A stretch of DNA of 64,000 nt from Aequorivita sp. H23M31 (GCF_004022485.1 NZ_CP034951.1:2480001-2544000); one strand, 5' to 3'. Positions 28,993 through 38,843 are shown, counted from the first letter of the stretch. Program-made: numbers and translations. Notes: a model not told the origin generated them from the letters alone.

Positions 28993-31900
28993 GTGTAGTT
29001 TTAAAATAATCCTGGACTTTCTCCTTATAGTCCTGACGCAAAGGTAATGCCTCCCGATTTAAAATTTCGATGGAATTAAAGTATTTTTTTATCTCCTCGG
29101 GGCTAAGCGTCGATTTGGGATTAAAGATTTTCCTATTGGTTTGGGATTCTCTTCTACTCTCCTGTCCTTGTTCCCGAACCGCCTCATCCAATTTTAAAAG
29201 TTCATATTTAAGATTCAGCATTTGCCGAAGAGTGCCTTTGTTGAAACCCTTGTCGAGTAACTGCTGTTCGATTCCTTCCATTTTCTTGAGCAAGTTACTT
29301 CCATTACCCTTGATTCCTTCTTTGTTCAACCTATCCTGCAACTGTTGACGAAGTTCTTGCTGTTCTTTATATATCTCAAATAATTCTCCATCCATCATTT
29401 CATTATCACTACCTCCCGAATTACCCTGTTTGTTGCCATCCTTTCCTTTTCCTCCATCGTCTCCCTTACCATCCTTATCTCCCTCTTTACCTTCCGATCC
29501 TTCCCCTTCACCTTCCCCTTCACCGGATTTTCCGCCCTGTTTCATGCCCTCCTCCATCTTCTCATTAAGTCCTTCCTGTTTTTTAATAATGTCTGGCAGT
29601 TGGAATCCCTCGCCACCTCCCTTACCTGGGGACGGCATCCCTTTTCCAGATCCGGAACCGGCGGCCATTTGCATCTGCATTTGCATATTGCCCAAAAGTT
29701 CGTCTAACAAGACCGCCAAATCATTGGAGCTCTTCATTGTATATTGCTGATTACCAATACCTTGCCGAACGTTATTCTGAGCTAATCGCTCCAAGGCTTT
29801 ATCTATATTGTACTGAACTTCAGTAATTGCGGAATTTATTTGATTTCCTAATAACGGCTGTCGCAACGATAGAGCAAACAAACTATCGTCAACGTGTTCA
29901 AAGTTAATCTTAAGTTCCTGTTGAACATTCAATTTTTTCCCATAGATGGGATTTCCATATTGGATTTCCTTGAAGGTTTCCATCAGCTCCTCTTGTCTAA
30001 AGGAAAACACAACGAGATTATCCAAAATCTGTCTCAGCATTTTTACATCCTCATCCAAGGTCTCCATTTGGCCGGACATCATCTGCTGTTGCATCTTCTG
30101 CCCCATCTCTTTCATCTTCTTTCCGGCCTTTTTTTGATTATCAGAAGCACCCTTGGAATCCTTTTTCTCCAACTTATCCGTTGCCTTCTCTTGCTCCTTA
30201 TCAACCTCTTCTTCCCCACCTTTATCATCTGGAATATCAAGAGGTTTTTTTAAGGTCTCATTTTCCTTTTTCAGCTCCTCCATTTCCTCCTTTATTTTAT
30301 CAAAGGCATCATTAAGTTCTTCTTGTGTTTCTTTGGTATTATCCTCCTCAGATTTCTGGGAAAGTTCTTCCTGTTTCTCTCCTAACTTATAAAGCTCGTC
30401 GGCAAGTTTTTCGGCTTTCTTTTCTACATAATATCTCTTCGTAAGTTCAACTAACTGCTCAAGATTTTTTTCCTGATTCTTATTCTGCTTGGATAATTTC
30501 TCCAATTTTTCGGTCAATTCCTCCTTATTGATTTTCTCTTGAAGTTTCTGAAGTTCTTCCAATAACTTTTCATTCTCCTGTAGTCTTTCCTCGTTTTCAT
30601 CTAAACGCTTTTCCAGTTGTTCCTTAAACGGATCCTTGTCTTGGTTTTCTGGTTGGAAATTCTGCAGATCATCTTTAAGCTTTTTTGAAAAGTCCTTCAT
30701 TATATCCTCTTGCCGCTGTTGTCTCTGGATAAAATTCTCAAGTTTCTTTTTATCATTATAATTCAACTCATTTTTTTCCTTTTGCGTCCGCGAAATCTCC
30801 TCTAACATCTGCTTGCTATCTTTCATTTCTTCCAAGGACTTGTCGAGCCCCTGAATAGCTTTTTGCTGATTTTGAAGTTGCTCATCCTGCAATTCATCCG
30901 AAGTGAGTTTTCGGAAGGAATACATTCCCGATTTGGACGATTTGAAATTATGTAGGGCATCATTATCAAACACTTCAAAGTAATACTCATAGGAAACCCC
31001 ATCCTTTAGTTCCAAATTACCAGGAAATACAAATGTAAATTGATCGAAATTAGATTTGTTTACCGTTAAAGGTTCAAAATTAGGGCTATTCTCTTCTCCC
31101 GAAGGATAATATACCAACTGGAGTTTGGTAAGGCCATAATCATCTGAAACCCTACCCAGGAAAAATACTCGTTGGCTATCCGTGCTATCCACTTTGGATT
31201 GGACATCGATTTCCGGAAATTGATCTTTAACTACATTTAAGGTAAACGATAAATTTTCATAATCCTTCAAATTTTCATTAGAAGTGGTTATAGCATAATC
31301 AAATTTGTTATAGATATTTCTTTCAAACTTAAAATTCTCATCTTTTAAATTAAATGAAAAAGTAGTATCCGCTGTTTTCAACGCCACCCTATCGGTATTT
31401 TTCGCTACTACCTGCCACTTCACATTAGTACCTTCCGGGATCGTTGCATTTCCTGTTCCCTTCAAGGTTTCATCCGCTTTGCTGGTATAGGCTGGATAGT
31501 TTAGAACCAGTTCAAAATTCAAAAGGGATGGAGTTTTTACAACGTCCAATAAATAATTCCTAGATTTAACCTTATTCGCCCTAAAACTGAAATCAAACGG
31601 ATCTGTAGGTTGTGGAAAAGTGTATTCAAACCTTCCCGGGCCGTTTTGCTGCATATAATAGGATTCTCCATTAAAAAGGATACTGGCATTTTCTGGAATT
31701 GATGTTCCCTCCGTTCGAACTTGCAACTTAAACGGTATGCCTTCAATAGCGTTTAAGTCATCATTCATAATAATAAACGAGAAAGGAGCTGGAGGCTCAA
31801 ATGCCATATCGTAATGCACCACTCGCGTATAACTACTGGAAAAGATGTCCCTTCCGCCAAGAACGGTAAATAGTATAAATACCAAAACCGGAATAGCGGC

Positions 31901-32365
31901 ATATTTAAGATATTTTGCATTCTTCTTAAAATTGACCGCACTTTGGAAAGGAACCGGTTGGAGTTCGGCAGCCTTTTGGTCGATACTGGCGGCAAGTAAT
32001 TCGCTTTCCTGACGGTTTTGGTTTAGTTGGATTACATTTAATAACTTGTCGCTAACCTCGGGAAAATGATTGCCAATAATCCGTGAAGCATCTTCATAAT
32101 CAATTCCCTTTCTGAATTTGAACAGACGCGCCAGAGGAAAAGCGATAAATCGAGAAAATAAGGCCAACTCAACAACTACAAAGGCCCAAAAAAGTAAACG
32201 TCTGCCAAAAGAACTAAGCCAGAGAAAATATTCAACGAGCAGGGTCAATAATAGATAGAGCAACCCGATGGCAAAAAAGAGGATAGCTCCCCTAATTAGC
32301 TCATTTGTATAGTATTTTTTAATAAAAGCCTCCAGCTTCTGCTGGATAGAACTAAAACTGCTCAT
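28985..32365 (-). CDS. DUF4175 family membrane protein
   Basis: 1126 residues. Membrane helices lie near the N-terminus (about 23-45, 50-70 and 155-172). A beta-rich periplasmic part extends to about 490, followed by a very long charged coiled-coil rich in Gln, Lys and Glu (about 495-800) and a low-complexity Gly/Lys/Ser/Asp region (about 925-1000). This matches the DUF4175 proteins of Bacteroidota; function unknown, possibly scaffolding. Many overlapping frames in the coiled-coil region are shadows of its biased composition. Confidence 0.85.
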   Translation of the reverse strand: MSSFSSIQQKLEAFIKKYYTNELIRGAILFFAIGLLYLLLTLLVEYFLWLSSFGRRLLFWAFVVVELALFSRFIAFPLARLFKFRKGIDYEDASRIIGNHFPEVSDKLLNVIQLNQNRQESELLAASIDQKAAELQPVPFQSAVNFKKNAKYLKYAAIPVLVFILFTVLGGRDIFSSSYTRVVHYDMAFEPPAPFSFIIMNDDLNAIEGIPFKLQVRTEGTSIPENASILFNGESYYMQQNGPGRFEYTFPQPTDPFDFSFRANKVKSRNYLLDVVKTPSLLNFELVLNYPAYTSKADETLKGTGNATIPEGTNVKWQVVAKNTDRVALKTADTTFSFNLKDENFKFERNIYNKFDYAITTSNENLKDYENLSFTLNVVKDQFPEIDVQSKVDSTDSQRVFFLGRVSDDYGLTKLQLVYYPSGEENSPNFEPLTVNKSNFDQFTFVFPGNLELKDGVSYEYYFEVFDNDALHNFKSSKSGMYSFRKLTSDELQDEQLQNQQKAIQGLDKSLEEMKDSKQMLEEISRTQKEKNELNYNDKKKLENFIQRQQRQEDIMKDFSKKLKDDLQNFQPENQDKDPFKEQLEKRLDENEERLQENEKLLEELQKLQEKINKEELTEKLEKLSKQNKNQEKNLEQLVELTKRYYVEKKAEKLADELYKLGEKQEELSQKSEEDNTKETQEELNDAFDKIKEEMEELKKENETLKKPLDIPDDKGGEEEVDKEQEKATDKLEKKDSKGASDNQKKAGKKMKEMGQKMQQQMMSGQMETLDEDVKMLRQILDNLVVFSFRQEELMETFKEIQYGNPIYGKKLNVQQELKINFEHVDDSLFALSLRQPLLGNQINSAITEVQYNIDKALERLAQNNVRQGIGNQQYTMKSSNDLAVLLDELLGNMQMQMQMAAGSGSGKGMPSPGKGGGEGFQLPDIIKKQEGLNEKMEEGMKQGGKSGEGEGEGEGSEGKEGDKDGKGDDGGKGKDGNKQGNSGGSDNEMMDGELFEIYKEQQELRQQLQDRLNKEGIKGNGSNLLKKMEGIEQQLLDKGFNKGTLRQMLNLKYELLKLDEAVREQGQESRRESQTNRKIFNPKSTLSPEEIKKYFNSIEILNREALPLRQDYKEKVQDYFKTTHD

Positions 32366-32563
32366 TTAAACTTAAAATTTCTTTAGGATCTTAAACGGTT
32401 TACTATTACTCCCATTCCTTCGAATTTAAAACCCGTAAATTACAATCTTATTTTATGATTCTGCATAAAATCCTCAAAGTATAAGTAGTAGGATGGTAAA
32501 ATACAAAACCTATTAATTATTAGCTACCTAATAGGTGTTTTGTAAAAGGTAAAATTACTTGAT

Positions 32564-32782
32564 TCAAGCAGATAAATGTAAAGTTTTCCTATTCATTTGA
32601 TAATTGAATAAATAAAGCAAACTTCCCAAAAACGGTAAAAATAAAATGAATAACAGCCATGCAAATAATACTATCCCTAATTCGCTTTTAAATAAGAGAA
32701 AAAGAGATGTAATTAACAGCGCCAAATAGAGTGCGCCAATTCCCAAGATTACGTACGGGCCAATAGCAGCGAAGTATATCAT
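32564..32782 (-). CDS. Small membrane protein (PLDc_N-like)
   Basis: 72 residues with two hydrophobic helices (about 6-31 and 35-60) and a W-LL--LPFLGSLLYLFNY motif. The pattern resembles the N-terminal membrane domain of cardiolipin-synthase-type proteins (PLDc_N), which also occurs as a free-standing small protein. It has spacing of about 200 bases on one side and 370 on the other. Reasonable but not certain. Confidence 0.55.
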   Translation of the reverse strand: MIYFAAIGPYVILGIGALYLALLITSLFLLFKSELGIVLFAWLLFILFLPFLGSLLYLFNYQMNRKTLHLSA

Positions 32783-33155
32783 CTAAAATATTTTAAAAAA
32801 TTATAATATGAAGCAAAACTCTTGTAGTTTAAATCTTACTCTTCCAAGATAACCATTTAATTCTAATTCAAATCGGTATGAACTGAAATTTCGATAACCT
32901 TTCTTTGAATTTCTACAAATTCAATAAAAAATATTGGTGTATTCGTGCTCATACACTAGAATTCAATTTCTTGATAATCTCAGGGTTTACGCGGATTATG
33001 CAAAATTTTTCAAGGCCATTTTAAACAACCGCAATAACCTTCTCCCGAAACTTAGTTAATTTCGGGACCAAAAACAATTAAAAAAGCTTGCAATTCTTTA
33101 AGGGGAAGACTTCATTCAGAATTGTATCTTTGCAACCCCAATAAAATCAAAATTC
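32783..33155. other. Intergenic region upstream of gltX
   Basis: 373 bases without a gene between the divergent small membrane protein and gltX. Apart from the gltX -7 element near its right end, I see nothing recognisable. Confidence 0.4.
33125..33132 (+). promoter_or_regulatory. Candidate -7 element of gltX
   Basis: TATCTTTG matches TAnnTTTG and lies 23 bases before the gltX ATG. The -33 box is not clear. Confidence 0.5.
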
Positions 33156-34673
33156 ATGTCTCAAAAAGTACGGGTACGTTTTGCCCCTAGTCCCACTGGA
33201 CCGCTTCATATAGGAGGTGTTCGCACAGCCTTGTTCAATTATTTATTTGCCAAAAAGCACGGTGGTGATTTTTTACTCCGGATTGAAGATACCGATCAAA
33301 ACCGTTTTGTAGAAGGGGCAGAGGAATATATCATGGAAGCCTTAAATTGGTTAAACATTCCCTATGACGAAGGTATTGGGAAGGAAGCTGGGATGGGTCC
33401 TTACCGCCAGAGCGAGCGAAAAGAACTTTATAGGGAATATGCAGATGCCCTGATCGAATCGGGGAATGCCTATTATGCCTTTGACACCCCGGAAGAACTT
33501 GATGCACATAGAAAGGATCACGAAGCAAAAGGAAAAACATTTATCTACAATTGGCACAACCGTCTAAAGTTGAAGAACTCCCTTACCATTTCTTCGGAAG
33601 AAACGGAGCAGAAAATTGCAAGTGGCGAGGAATATGTGATTCGGTTTAAATCGCCTGAAGAGGAAACCCTCCACTTAAAAGATATTATCCGTGGGGAAAT
33701 GCAGGTTGAAACCAATATTTTGGATGACAAGGTGCTTTTTAAAAGTGATGGCATGCCTACTTACCATTTGGCCAATATTGTTGACGATCATTTAATGAAA
33801 ATCACTCACGTAATACGAGGTGAGGAATGGTTGCCTTCTCTCCCCTTACACATTTTACTTTACCGAGCATTTGGATGGGAAGCTCCTGAATTCGCCCATT
33901 TACCGTTAATCTTAAAACCGACGGGCAATGGAAAACTCAGCAAACGGGATGGCGACAAAATGGGCTTTCCGGTATTTCCGCTACAATGGAAAACCAGTGA
34001 TGGAGATGTGTTTTCGGGATATCGTGAGGATGGTTATTTACCTGAAGCAGTAGTGAATATGCTCGCCTTTTTAGGCTGGAATCCTGGAACCGAACAAGAA
34101 ATTTTCAGTTTAAATGAATTGGTTCATGATTTCGATTTGGAGCGAGTCCATAAAGCAGGTGCTAAATTCGATCCTGAAAAAACAAAATGGTTCCAGAATC
34201 AATATTTTCAAAAGCTTGACAATGAAAAATTAGCTGAAGAATTTAAAGAATTTCTTCAAAAGAAAGACATTTCGACCAAAGACCTCAACATACCAGCGAT
34301 AGTATCACTCTTAAAAGAACGGGCAACCTTTGTTAGTGATTTATGGGAGCAGGGAAGCTTCTTTTTTGAAGCACCCAAAGACTTCGATGAAAAGGCAGTG
34401 AGTAAAGCATTTAAACCAGAAACTCCTGAAATACTTCAAAAAGTGATGGACATTTTGGGAAATTTGGATGTTTTTTCAAGCGAAAAAGTTTCCGAAGCAG
34501 TAAAAGGATGGATTACTTCCGAAAATATTGGTTTTGGCAAGGTTATGATGCCACTCCGATTGGCTCTGGTTGGCGAAATGAAGGGACCGGAAGTATTTGA
34601 TATTATTTCTATTCTTGGAAAGGAGGAGAGTATTTCACGGATTAGGAGAGCGGTGGAGTTTATGGGTAGTTAG
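33156..34673 (+). CDS. gltX: Glutamyl-tRNA synthetase
   Basis: 505 residues, class I synthetase. The ATP-binding HIGH box is RFAPSPTGPLHIGG (8-21; HIGG at 18-21) and the KMSKS box is KLSKR (260-264). The remaining segments, including LRIEDTDQNR, are typical of GluRS. It charges tRNA-Glu. It is monocistronic, followed by a repeat-bearing intergenic region. Confidence 0.97.
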   Translation: MSQKVRVRFAPSPTGPLHIGGVRTALFNYLFAKKHGGDFLLRIEDTDQNRFVEGAEEYIMEALNWLNIPYDEGIGKEAGMGPYRQSERKELYREYADALIESGNAYYAFDTPEELDAHRKDHEAKGKTFIYNWHNRLKLKNSLTISSEETEQKIASGEEYVIRFKSPEEETLHLKDIIRGEMQVETNILDDKVLFKSDGMPTYHLANIVDDHLMKITHVIRGEEWLPSLPLHILLYRAFGWEAPEFAHLPLILKPTGNGKLSKRDGDKMGFPVFPLQWKTSDGDVFSGYREDGYLPEAVVNMLAFLGWNPGTEQEIFSLNELVHDFDLERVHKAGAKFDPEKTKWFQNQYFQKLDNEKLAEEFKEFLQKKDISTKDLNIPAIVSLLKERATFVSDLWEQGSFFFEAPKDFDEKAVSKAFKPETPEILQKVMDILGNLDVFSSEKVSEAVKGWITSENIGFGKVMMPLRLALVGEMKGPEVFDIISILGKEESISRIRRAVEFMGS

Positions 34674-35066
34674 TATCCCCGGACCCCCGAAGGGAGAGAA
34701 AATTGCTTCTTGTTACCTCGGTGTCCCAGCGGAGTCCCACCCCTAAGGGAAAAATGAAAATTTGTTATTAAATATTTCCTTTTTAACTGTCTGCAATCAA
34801 AGTAAGAAAATTGTCAGTCTGAGCCTGTCGAAGACCCTTGCTCAACTGCACTTGGAAAGATTGGGCATATTAGCTGTTTTTTGGCAGTTTGAAAGTAGCT
34901 TTTAATTCGTACCTTCAAAAACTTTTTAATAAAAACCTATTGGTTGAATTGTTTCCTTTTAATTATTGAATAATGTCGCACATACCCAAGTTTAAACTTG
35001 CAATTGGCAAGTGCGTTCTACTATGAAAAGAAAGAATTACATACAGATTATAAATAAATTTAAATC
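34674..35066. repeat. Intergenic region with dispersed extragenic repeat motifs
   Basis: The 393 bases hold no gene. Just after gltX is a GGACCCCCGAAGGGAGAGA motif, related to motifs at about 60037 and 60118. Near 34815 is CTGAGCCTGTCGAAGACC, which belongs to the CTGAGCGGAG.CGAAG-type repeat common in flavobacterial intergenic DNA and also found, tandemly repeated, inside the GNAT gene at 59719. The rest is AT-rich spacer. Confidence 0.45.
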
Positions 35067-36062
35067 ATGAATGCATACGTAGTTATAGTCCCCTTACTAA
35101 TAATCGGAATATTTATAGTGCTTTCGGGCATTTTTACGGTGAAACAGCAAACTGCGGCAATAGTCGAACGTTTTGGAAAATTTCACAGTATCCGTCATTC
35201 GGGTTTGCAGATAAAGATTCCTATTTTTGATAGGATAGCAGGACGAATCAATTTAAAGATCCAGCAATTGGACGTTATTGTTGAAACCAAAACAAAGGAT
35301 GATGTATTTGTACGGTTAAAGATTTCGGTTCAGTTTCAAGTATTAAAATCTAAAGTTTATGATGCGTTCTACAAGCTGGAGAGTCCTCATGACCAAATAA
35401 CTTCCTATGTATTTGATGTGGTACGGGCAGAGGTTCCAAAAATGAAATTGGACGACGTCTTTGAACGAAAGGATGATATCGCAATTGCGGTGAAATCTGA
35501 ACTTAACGAAGCAATGAGCGAATATGGTTACGATATTATCAAAACCTTGGTTACCGATATCGATCCGGATATCCAGGTTAAAGCGGCGATGAACCGTATT
35601 AACGCCGCAGAGCGCGAAAAGGTAGCTGCCGAATATGAAGCGGAAGCAGAGAGGATCAAGATCGTGGCAAAAGCACGTGCCGAGGCGGAAAGCAAGCGTT
35701 TGCAAGGGCAAGGTATTGCCGATCAACGTCGTGAAATTGCGCGGGGCTTGGAAGAAAGCGTCGATGTGCTAAACAATGTGGGGATAAACTCACAGGAAGC
35801 TTCGGCCTTAATAGTAGTGACACAGCATTACGACACCCTTCAATCTATTGGAGAGGCCACCAACACCAATTTGATTCTCCTGCCAAATTCTCCCCAAGCC
35901 GGAAGCAATATGCTGAACGATATGATTGCATCCTTTGTGGCGAGCAACCAAATTGGGGAACAAATGAAAAAGCAAAATGCCGAAAAAGGCATTACCACCA
36001 AAAAACGTCCAAAACGTGAAGCTCCGCCAAGAGCAGAAGAAGGTGAGGATCTTAACTATTAG
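35067..36062 (+). CDS. SPFH/stomatin-like membrane protein (QmcA-type)
   Basis: 331 residues: an N-terminal membrane helix (about 4-27), an SPFH/Band 7 domain (ERFGKFHSIRHSGLQIKIPIF and on), then a long charged helix (AAEREKVAAEYEAEAERIKI) and a basic tail. It resembles the QmcA/YbbK group of stomatin-like proteins, thought to organise membrane microdomains. It seems to be a single gene. It is the last core gene before the accessory island. Confidence 0.85.
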   Translation: MNAYVVIVPLLIIGIFIVLSGIFTVKQQTAAIVERFGKFHSIRHSGLQIKIPIFDRIAGRINLKIQQLDVIVETKTKDDVFVRLKISVQFQVLKSKVYDAFYKLESPHDQITSYVFDVVRAEVPKMKLDDVFERKDDIAIAVKSELNEAMSEYGYDIIKTLVTDIDPDIQVKAAMNRINAAEREKVAAEYEAEAERIKIVAKARAEAESKRLQGQGIADQRREIARGLEESVDVLNNVGINSQEASALIVVTQHYDTLQSIGEATNTNLILLPNSPQAGSNMLNDMIASFVASNQIGEQMKKQNAEKGITTKKRPKREAPPRAEEGEDLNY

Positions 36063-36119
36063 AGAATCAAGTGGGAGTTGAGTCCTATTAATTGCAGGAA
36101 GAAGGAAAAAAGAAACTTT

Positions 36120-36485
36120 CTATTTTTTACGAAGAATAAGAATTTCATCATCCGAAAATTCCATCCAAGCCAGGTCGTAAACGTAATAGTAGGTTTTTCC
36201 TTTTGAATTGACGTGAATATGAGTATGATATTTAAAATGGAACTTTTTCTTTTCTACAGCATTTCGATATACTTTTATTTGTGTTTTATTTTCACCCAAA
36301 AGTTCCCATAAAATAGCATAATTCCGTTTTAAAAATCCGTTAATTTCGATGGCCGCTTTTTTAGTAGCATAGCGCACATTTTTATGATAGTGGTTTTTAC
36401 AGCCCACAGAACAAAAAATTTTATCGGTTCGTCCCCGAAGAATTTTCTCGCAAACTTTACAATTCTTCACCATTACTTCACTCAT
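36120..36485 (-). CDS. Small zinc-ribbon hypothetical protein
   Basis: 121 residues. The N-terminus has a treble-clef/zinc-ribbon pattern CKVCEK(x)11 FCSVGCKNHYH, followed by a mostly helical and beta region ending in basic residues. Similar small proteins occur in flavobacteria, but I do not know a function. It is divergent from the recombinase gene and marks the left edge of the island. Confidence 0.6.
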   Translation of the reverse strand: MSEVMVKNCKVCEKILRGRTDKIFCSVGCKNHYHKNVRYATKKAAIEINGFLKRNYAILWELLGENKTQIKVYRNAVEKKKFHFKYHTHIHVNSKGKTYYYVYDLAWMEFSDDEILILRKK

Positions 36486-36570
36486 TATGAAACAAATATA
36501 ATATATTCGTTCCTAACGGTTATAAACGTTTACTATCGGATTTCACCATGCGCCGTTCTGTTTTTCTGGT

Positions 36571-36578
36571 TAATTTTG
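36571..36578 (+). promoter_or_regulatory. Candidate -7 element of the recombinase gene
   Basis: TAATTTTG fits TAnnTTTG and lies 24 bases before the recombinase ATG. No good -33 match is visible, which could mean weak or regulated expression. Confidence 0.4.
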
Positions 36579-36602
36579 AAATAAATCAAAAATTGAAACA
36601 AT

Positions 36603-37709
36603 ATGGAAACGCAGGCAAAATACCAAGTCATAATGTACCGGCCCCTTCCCAATGCAGGACGGATCAAATTCTTTATACCCTATCCACTTACGGAAATGCG
36701 AGAGGCATTTAAAAAGTTGAACACTTCCTTTTATCATAACAACCAGAAGCTGTGGAGCATTGTCAATACACAAGCCAACCTGAAGCTGACTTCGGAACTA
36801 TTTGGAGACCTATTGCGGATTGAGGATTTAAAGCCCATTGCCAAAATGCCAACTGTAGCTTATTCCGAGAAGATACAAAACGAACTGGACAAAAACCATC
36901 AGAAAATGGTATTAAAGGGATTTAGCAATTCAACCATTCGCAGTTATCAACAGGTCTTAGGTCAATTTTTTAGCTATTTTGAAAAGGAGGATTATAAAAC
37001 CATAAGCAAGGAGCAGGTAGAAGGATTTGTCTATCACCTTATTTCAAAATACAACATCACCGAACAGAGACAAAACCTTCTTATCAGTGCCATCAAATGT
37101 TATTTTGAAAACACTCTGGAAATGCCGCGCGAATACTACAACATAACCAGGCCAAAAAAGAGCAAGGACCTTCCCAATGTTTTAAGTGTAGAAGAAGTAA
37201 GAAACTTGCTAACCCAACCCAAGAATATAAAGCATAAGGCGATTTTGCACATAATTTATGCGGGCGGTCTCCGTATTGGCGAAGTGATCCGGTTGCGTGT
37301 AACCGATGTTCGCAGTGCTGATGGCTACATTTTTATTAAAGACAGCAAAGGCAAGAAGGATCGGCATACAGTGCTTAGTACCTTTCTTTTGGAACTATTG
37401 CGGGAATATTATAAGGAACATAAGCCCAGCTACTGGCTCTTTGAAGGCCAGGACGGTGGCCAATATTCTGCAAAAAGCATTCAAAATATTTACCGAAAAG
37501 CAGTTAAGGAGACCAAGAGCAATCCGTGGAGCACGCCACACACCCTCCGGCATTCCTTCGCCACCCACTTAATGCAGCAAGGAGTGAATATTCGGTATAT
37601 TCAAAGTGCTTTGGGCCATTCCAGTAGCAAAACCACCGAAGTTTACACCCGGGTATTGGGAATAAGCAATAAAACCTTAAAAAGTCCTTTGGATACCTTA
37701 TTTGAATAG
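36603..37709 (+). CDS. Tyrosine recombinase of the cassette array (integron-integrase-like)
   Basis: 368 residues. An extra N-terminal region (about 1-90) precedes a SAM-like core-binding domain (about 92-178) and the catalytic domain (about 190-368). The catalytic set is complete: R224 (GGLRIGE), a lysine in SKGKKDR (K249 or K251), H313 and R316 (HTLRH), H339 (LGH) and the nucleophile Y348 (YTRV). The C-terminus ends VLGISNKTLKSPLDTL, echoing the SPLD ending of integron integrases and of many Bacteroidota XerC-like proteins. I do not see the IntI-specific insertion that normally lies between the conserved lysine region and the HxxR box. The gene is read toward the array, opposite to the usual intI orientation. 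Proposed role: it inserts and excises the cassettes between 37802 and 54357. Confidence 0.85.
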   Translation: METQAKYQVIMYRPLPNAGRIKFFIPYPLTEMREAFKKLNTSFYHNNQKLWSIVNTQANLKLTSELFGDLLRIEDLKPIAKMPTVAYSEKIQNELDKNHQKMVLKGFSNSTIRSYQQVLGQFFSYFEKEDYKTISKEQVEGFVYHLISKYNITEQRQNLLISAIKCYFENTLEMPREYYNITRPKKSKDLPNVLSVEEVRNLLTQPKNIKHKAILHIIYAGGLRIGEVIRLRVTDVRSADGYIFIKDSKGKKDRHTVLSTFLLELLREYYKEHKPSYWLFEGQDGGQYSAKSIQNIYRKAVKETKSNPWSTPHTLRHSFATHLMQQGVNIRYIQSALGHSSSKTTEVYTRVLGISNKTLKSPLDTLFE

Positions 37710-37719
37710 GTTACATTTG
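37688..37719 (+). promoter_or_regulatory. Candidate array promoter (Pc-like)
   Basis: TTTG at 37688-37691 and TACATTTG at 37712-37719 are separated by 20 bases, an excellent fit to the Bacteroidota TTTG-N19-21-TAnnTTTG promoter. It overlaps the recombinase stop codon and points into the candidate attI and cassette 1. Integrons usually have such a promoter (Pc) in this position. Confidence 0.6.
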
Positions 37720-37754
37720 ATAAAACGAAATTTCTCCGGTTTGCTCCGTCCAAA

Positions 37755-37810
37755 GTCAATATAAACGACACAAATCGCTCTGAAACTTCGTTTATAGACA
37801 TGTTATAGCC
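37755..37810 (+). other. Candidate attI site
   Basis: The first GTT crossover (GTTATAGCC, 37802-37810) is preceded by a stem TATAAACGA / TCGTTTATA (37760-37768 and 37788-37796) with flanking GTC/GAC. The right half, CGTTTATAGACATGTT, resembles the right arm of the short attC sites (CGTTTATACGAGACGTT). There is no R''-type word on its left side that pairs with a cassette, so it fits an attI rather than a normal attC. Confidence 0.55.
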
Positions 37811-37835
37811 AATGCCGAAAGAACGACAACAGAGA

Positions 37836-38843
37836 ATGAAACGAAATACTTTATACATATTTTTTGTGATTTTCCTAATATGGGGAAATGGATTTGCACA
37901 ACCTGGTGCTTATGGAGGTTCTTTGGAATTTAAAGTTTATAAAGACGGTAAACAAGTTGATTTATCAGGAAAAAATTGGAAAATTATTCCTAATAACGGT
38001 TTATTCAAAGAGCCGAGCAATCCATACAAACATCCAGATTTCTATCAAATAGTTTCGGTTCCTACTCCTATGGGAGGAATGGTAAAGCCTGATTTTTACT
38101 TGGATATTGTTTTCAAAAAGGATACTATGCGTGTTTATACTCCAAATTTCTCTAATACTGATGTCAAGTTAGATAGTATTACATTCAAAAAAGGCACTTA
38201 TAAAATTCCAAATCATATTTACGGGCTAAAACAAATGGTAGATGAAAATAAAGCACTTAATTACAAACCTACTTTAAATGAAGATTGGGAAGTGTTTTCA
38301 ACAAATGTTCTTGAAACCTACAAATGTTATATTGAAAAAATTGAAGATATAGAATTCTTAAGCAGGAGAAGTCCTTATGGTACTACTAAAGAATGGGATA
38401 AAATGTCCACAACTAAGCGTCAGTTATTTTCATTTAGAAATAATATTATTATGACAACAGAAGACAGAAAAAACTATGTCATATATGAAATTAAAAATAT
38501 TTCAGAAACTACTTTTTGGGGCGAAGATATTGGCGGATACATTAGCATAAATTCTATATTTCAAAAAAATAATACCATTTACGCTTTAATTGAAAAATTT
38601 TATGGGAGTACACAACCGTCTGGCACAACTTACGGTATTTATAAACTTCATTTTGTTGAAGAATCAATATCCGACACCCTTTTAGATTATTTGAAGAGAA
38701 AACAAATTGAGGAAGACTATGAAGCGGTAATCAAGTTGATTGAAAGACATCCAAGCCCAAGTGTTTGGGAAATTAAGTTAACTGAAATAAAGACCGAATA
38801 TGATATAGCTGTTAAATCTTTTAATGAAGCTCCCAAAAAATGA
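37836..38843 (+). CDS. Cassette 1: unknown secreted protein
   Basis: 335 residues from the ATG at 37836 (MKRNTLYIFFVIFLIWGNGFAQ), a clean signal peptide. An upstream in-frame start at 37812 would place eight charged residues in front and is less likely. I do not recognise a domain; the mature part is mixed alpha/beta with a charged C-terminus. It ends 4 bases into the next gene (ATGA overlap), so the two form an operon within the cassette. Confidence 0.7.
   Translation: MKRNTLYIFFVIFLIWGNGFAQPGAYGGSLEFKVYKDGKQVDLSGKNWKIIPNNGLFKEPSNPYKHPDFYQIVSVPTPMGGMVKPDFYLDIVFKKDTMRVYTPNFSNTDVKLDSITFKKGTYKIPNHIYGLKQMVDENKALNYKPTLNEDWEVFSTNVLETYKCYIEKIEDIEFLSRRSPYGTTKEWDKMSTTKRQLFSFRNNIIMTTEDRKNYVIYEIKNISETTFWGEDIGGYISINSIFQKNNTIYALIEKFYGSTQPSGTTYGIYKLHFVEESISDTLLDYLKRKQIEEDYEAVIKLIERHPSPSVWEIKLTEIKTEYDIAVKSFNEAPKK

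Noticed and set aside
29070..30392. Several plus-strand frames rich in Ser, Pro and Leu
   Set aside because: They are shadows of the biased codons of the DUF4175 coiled-coil and low-complexity regions on the other strand.
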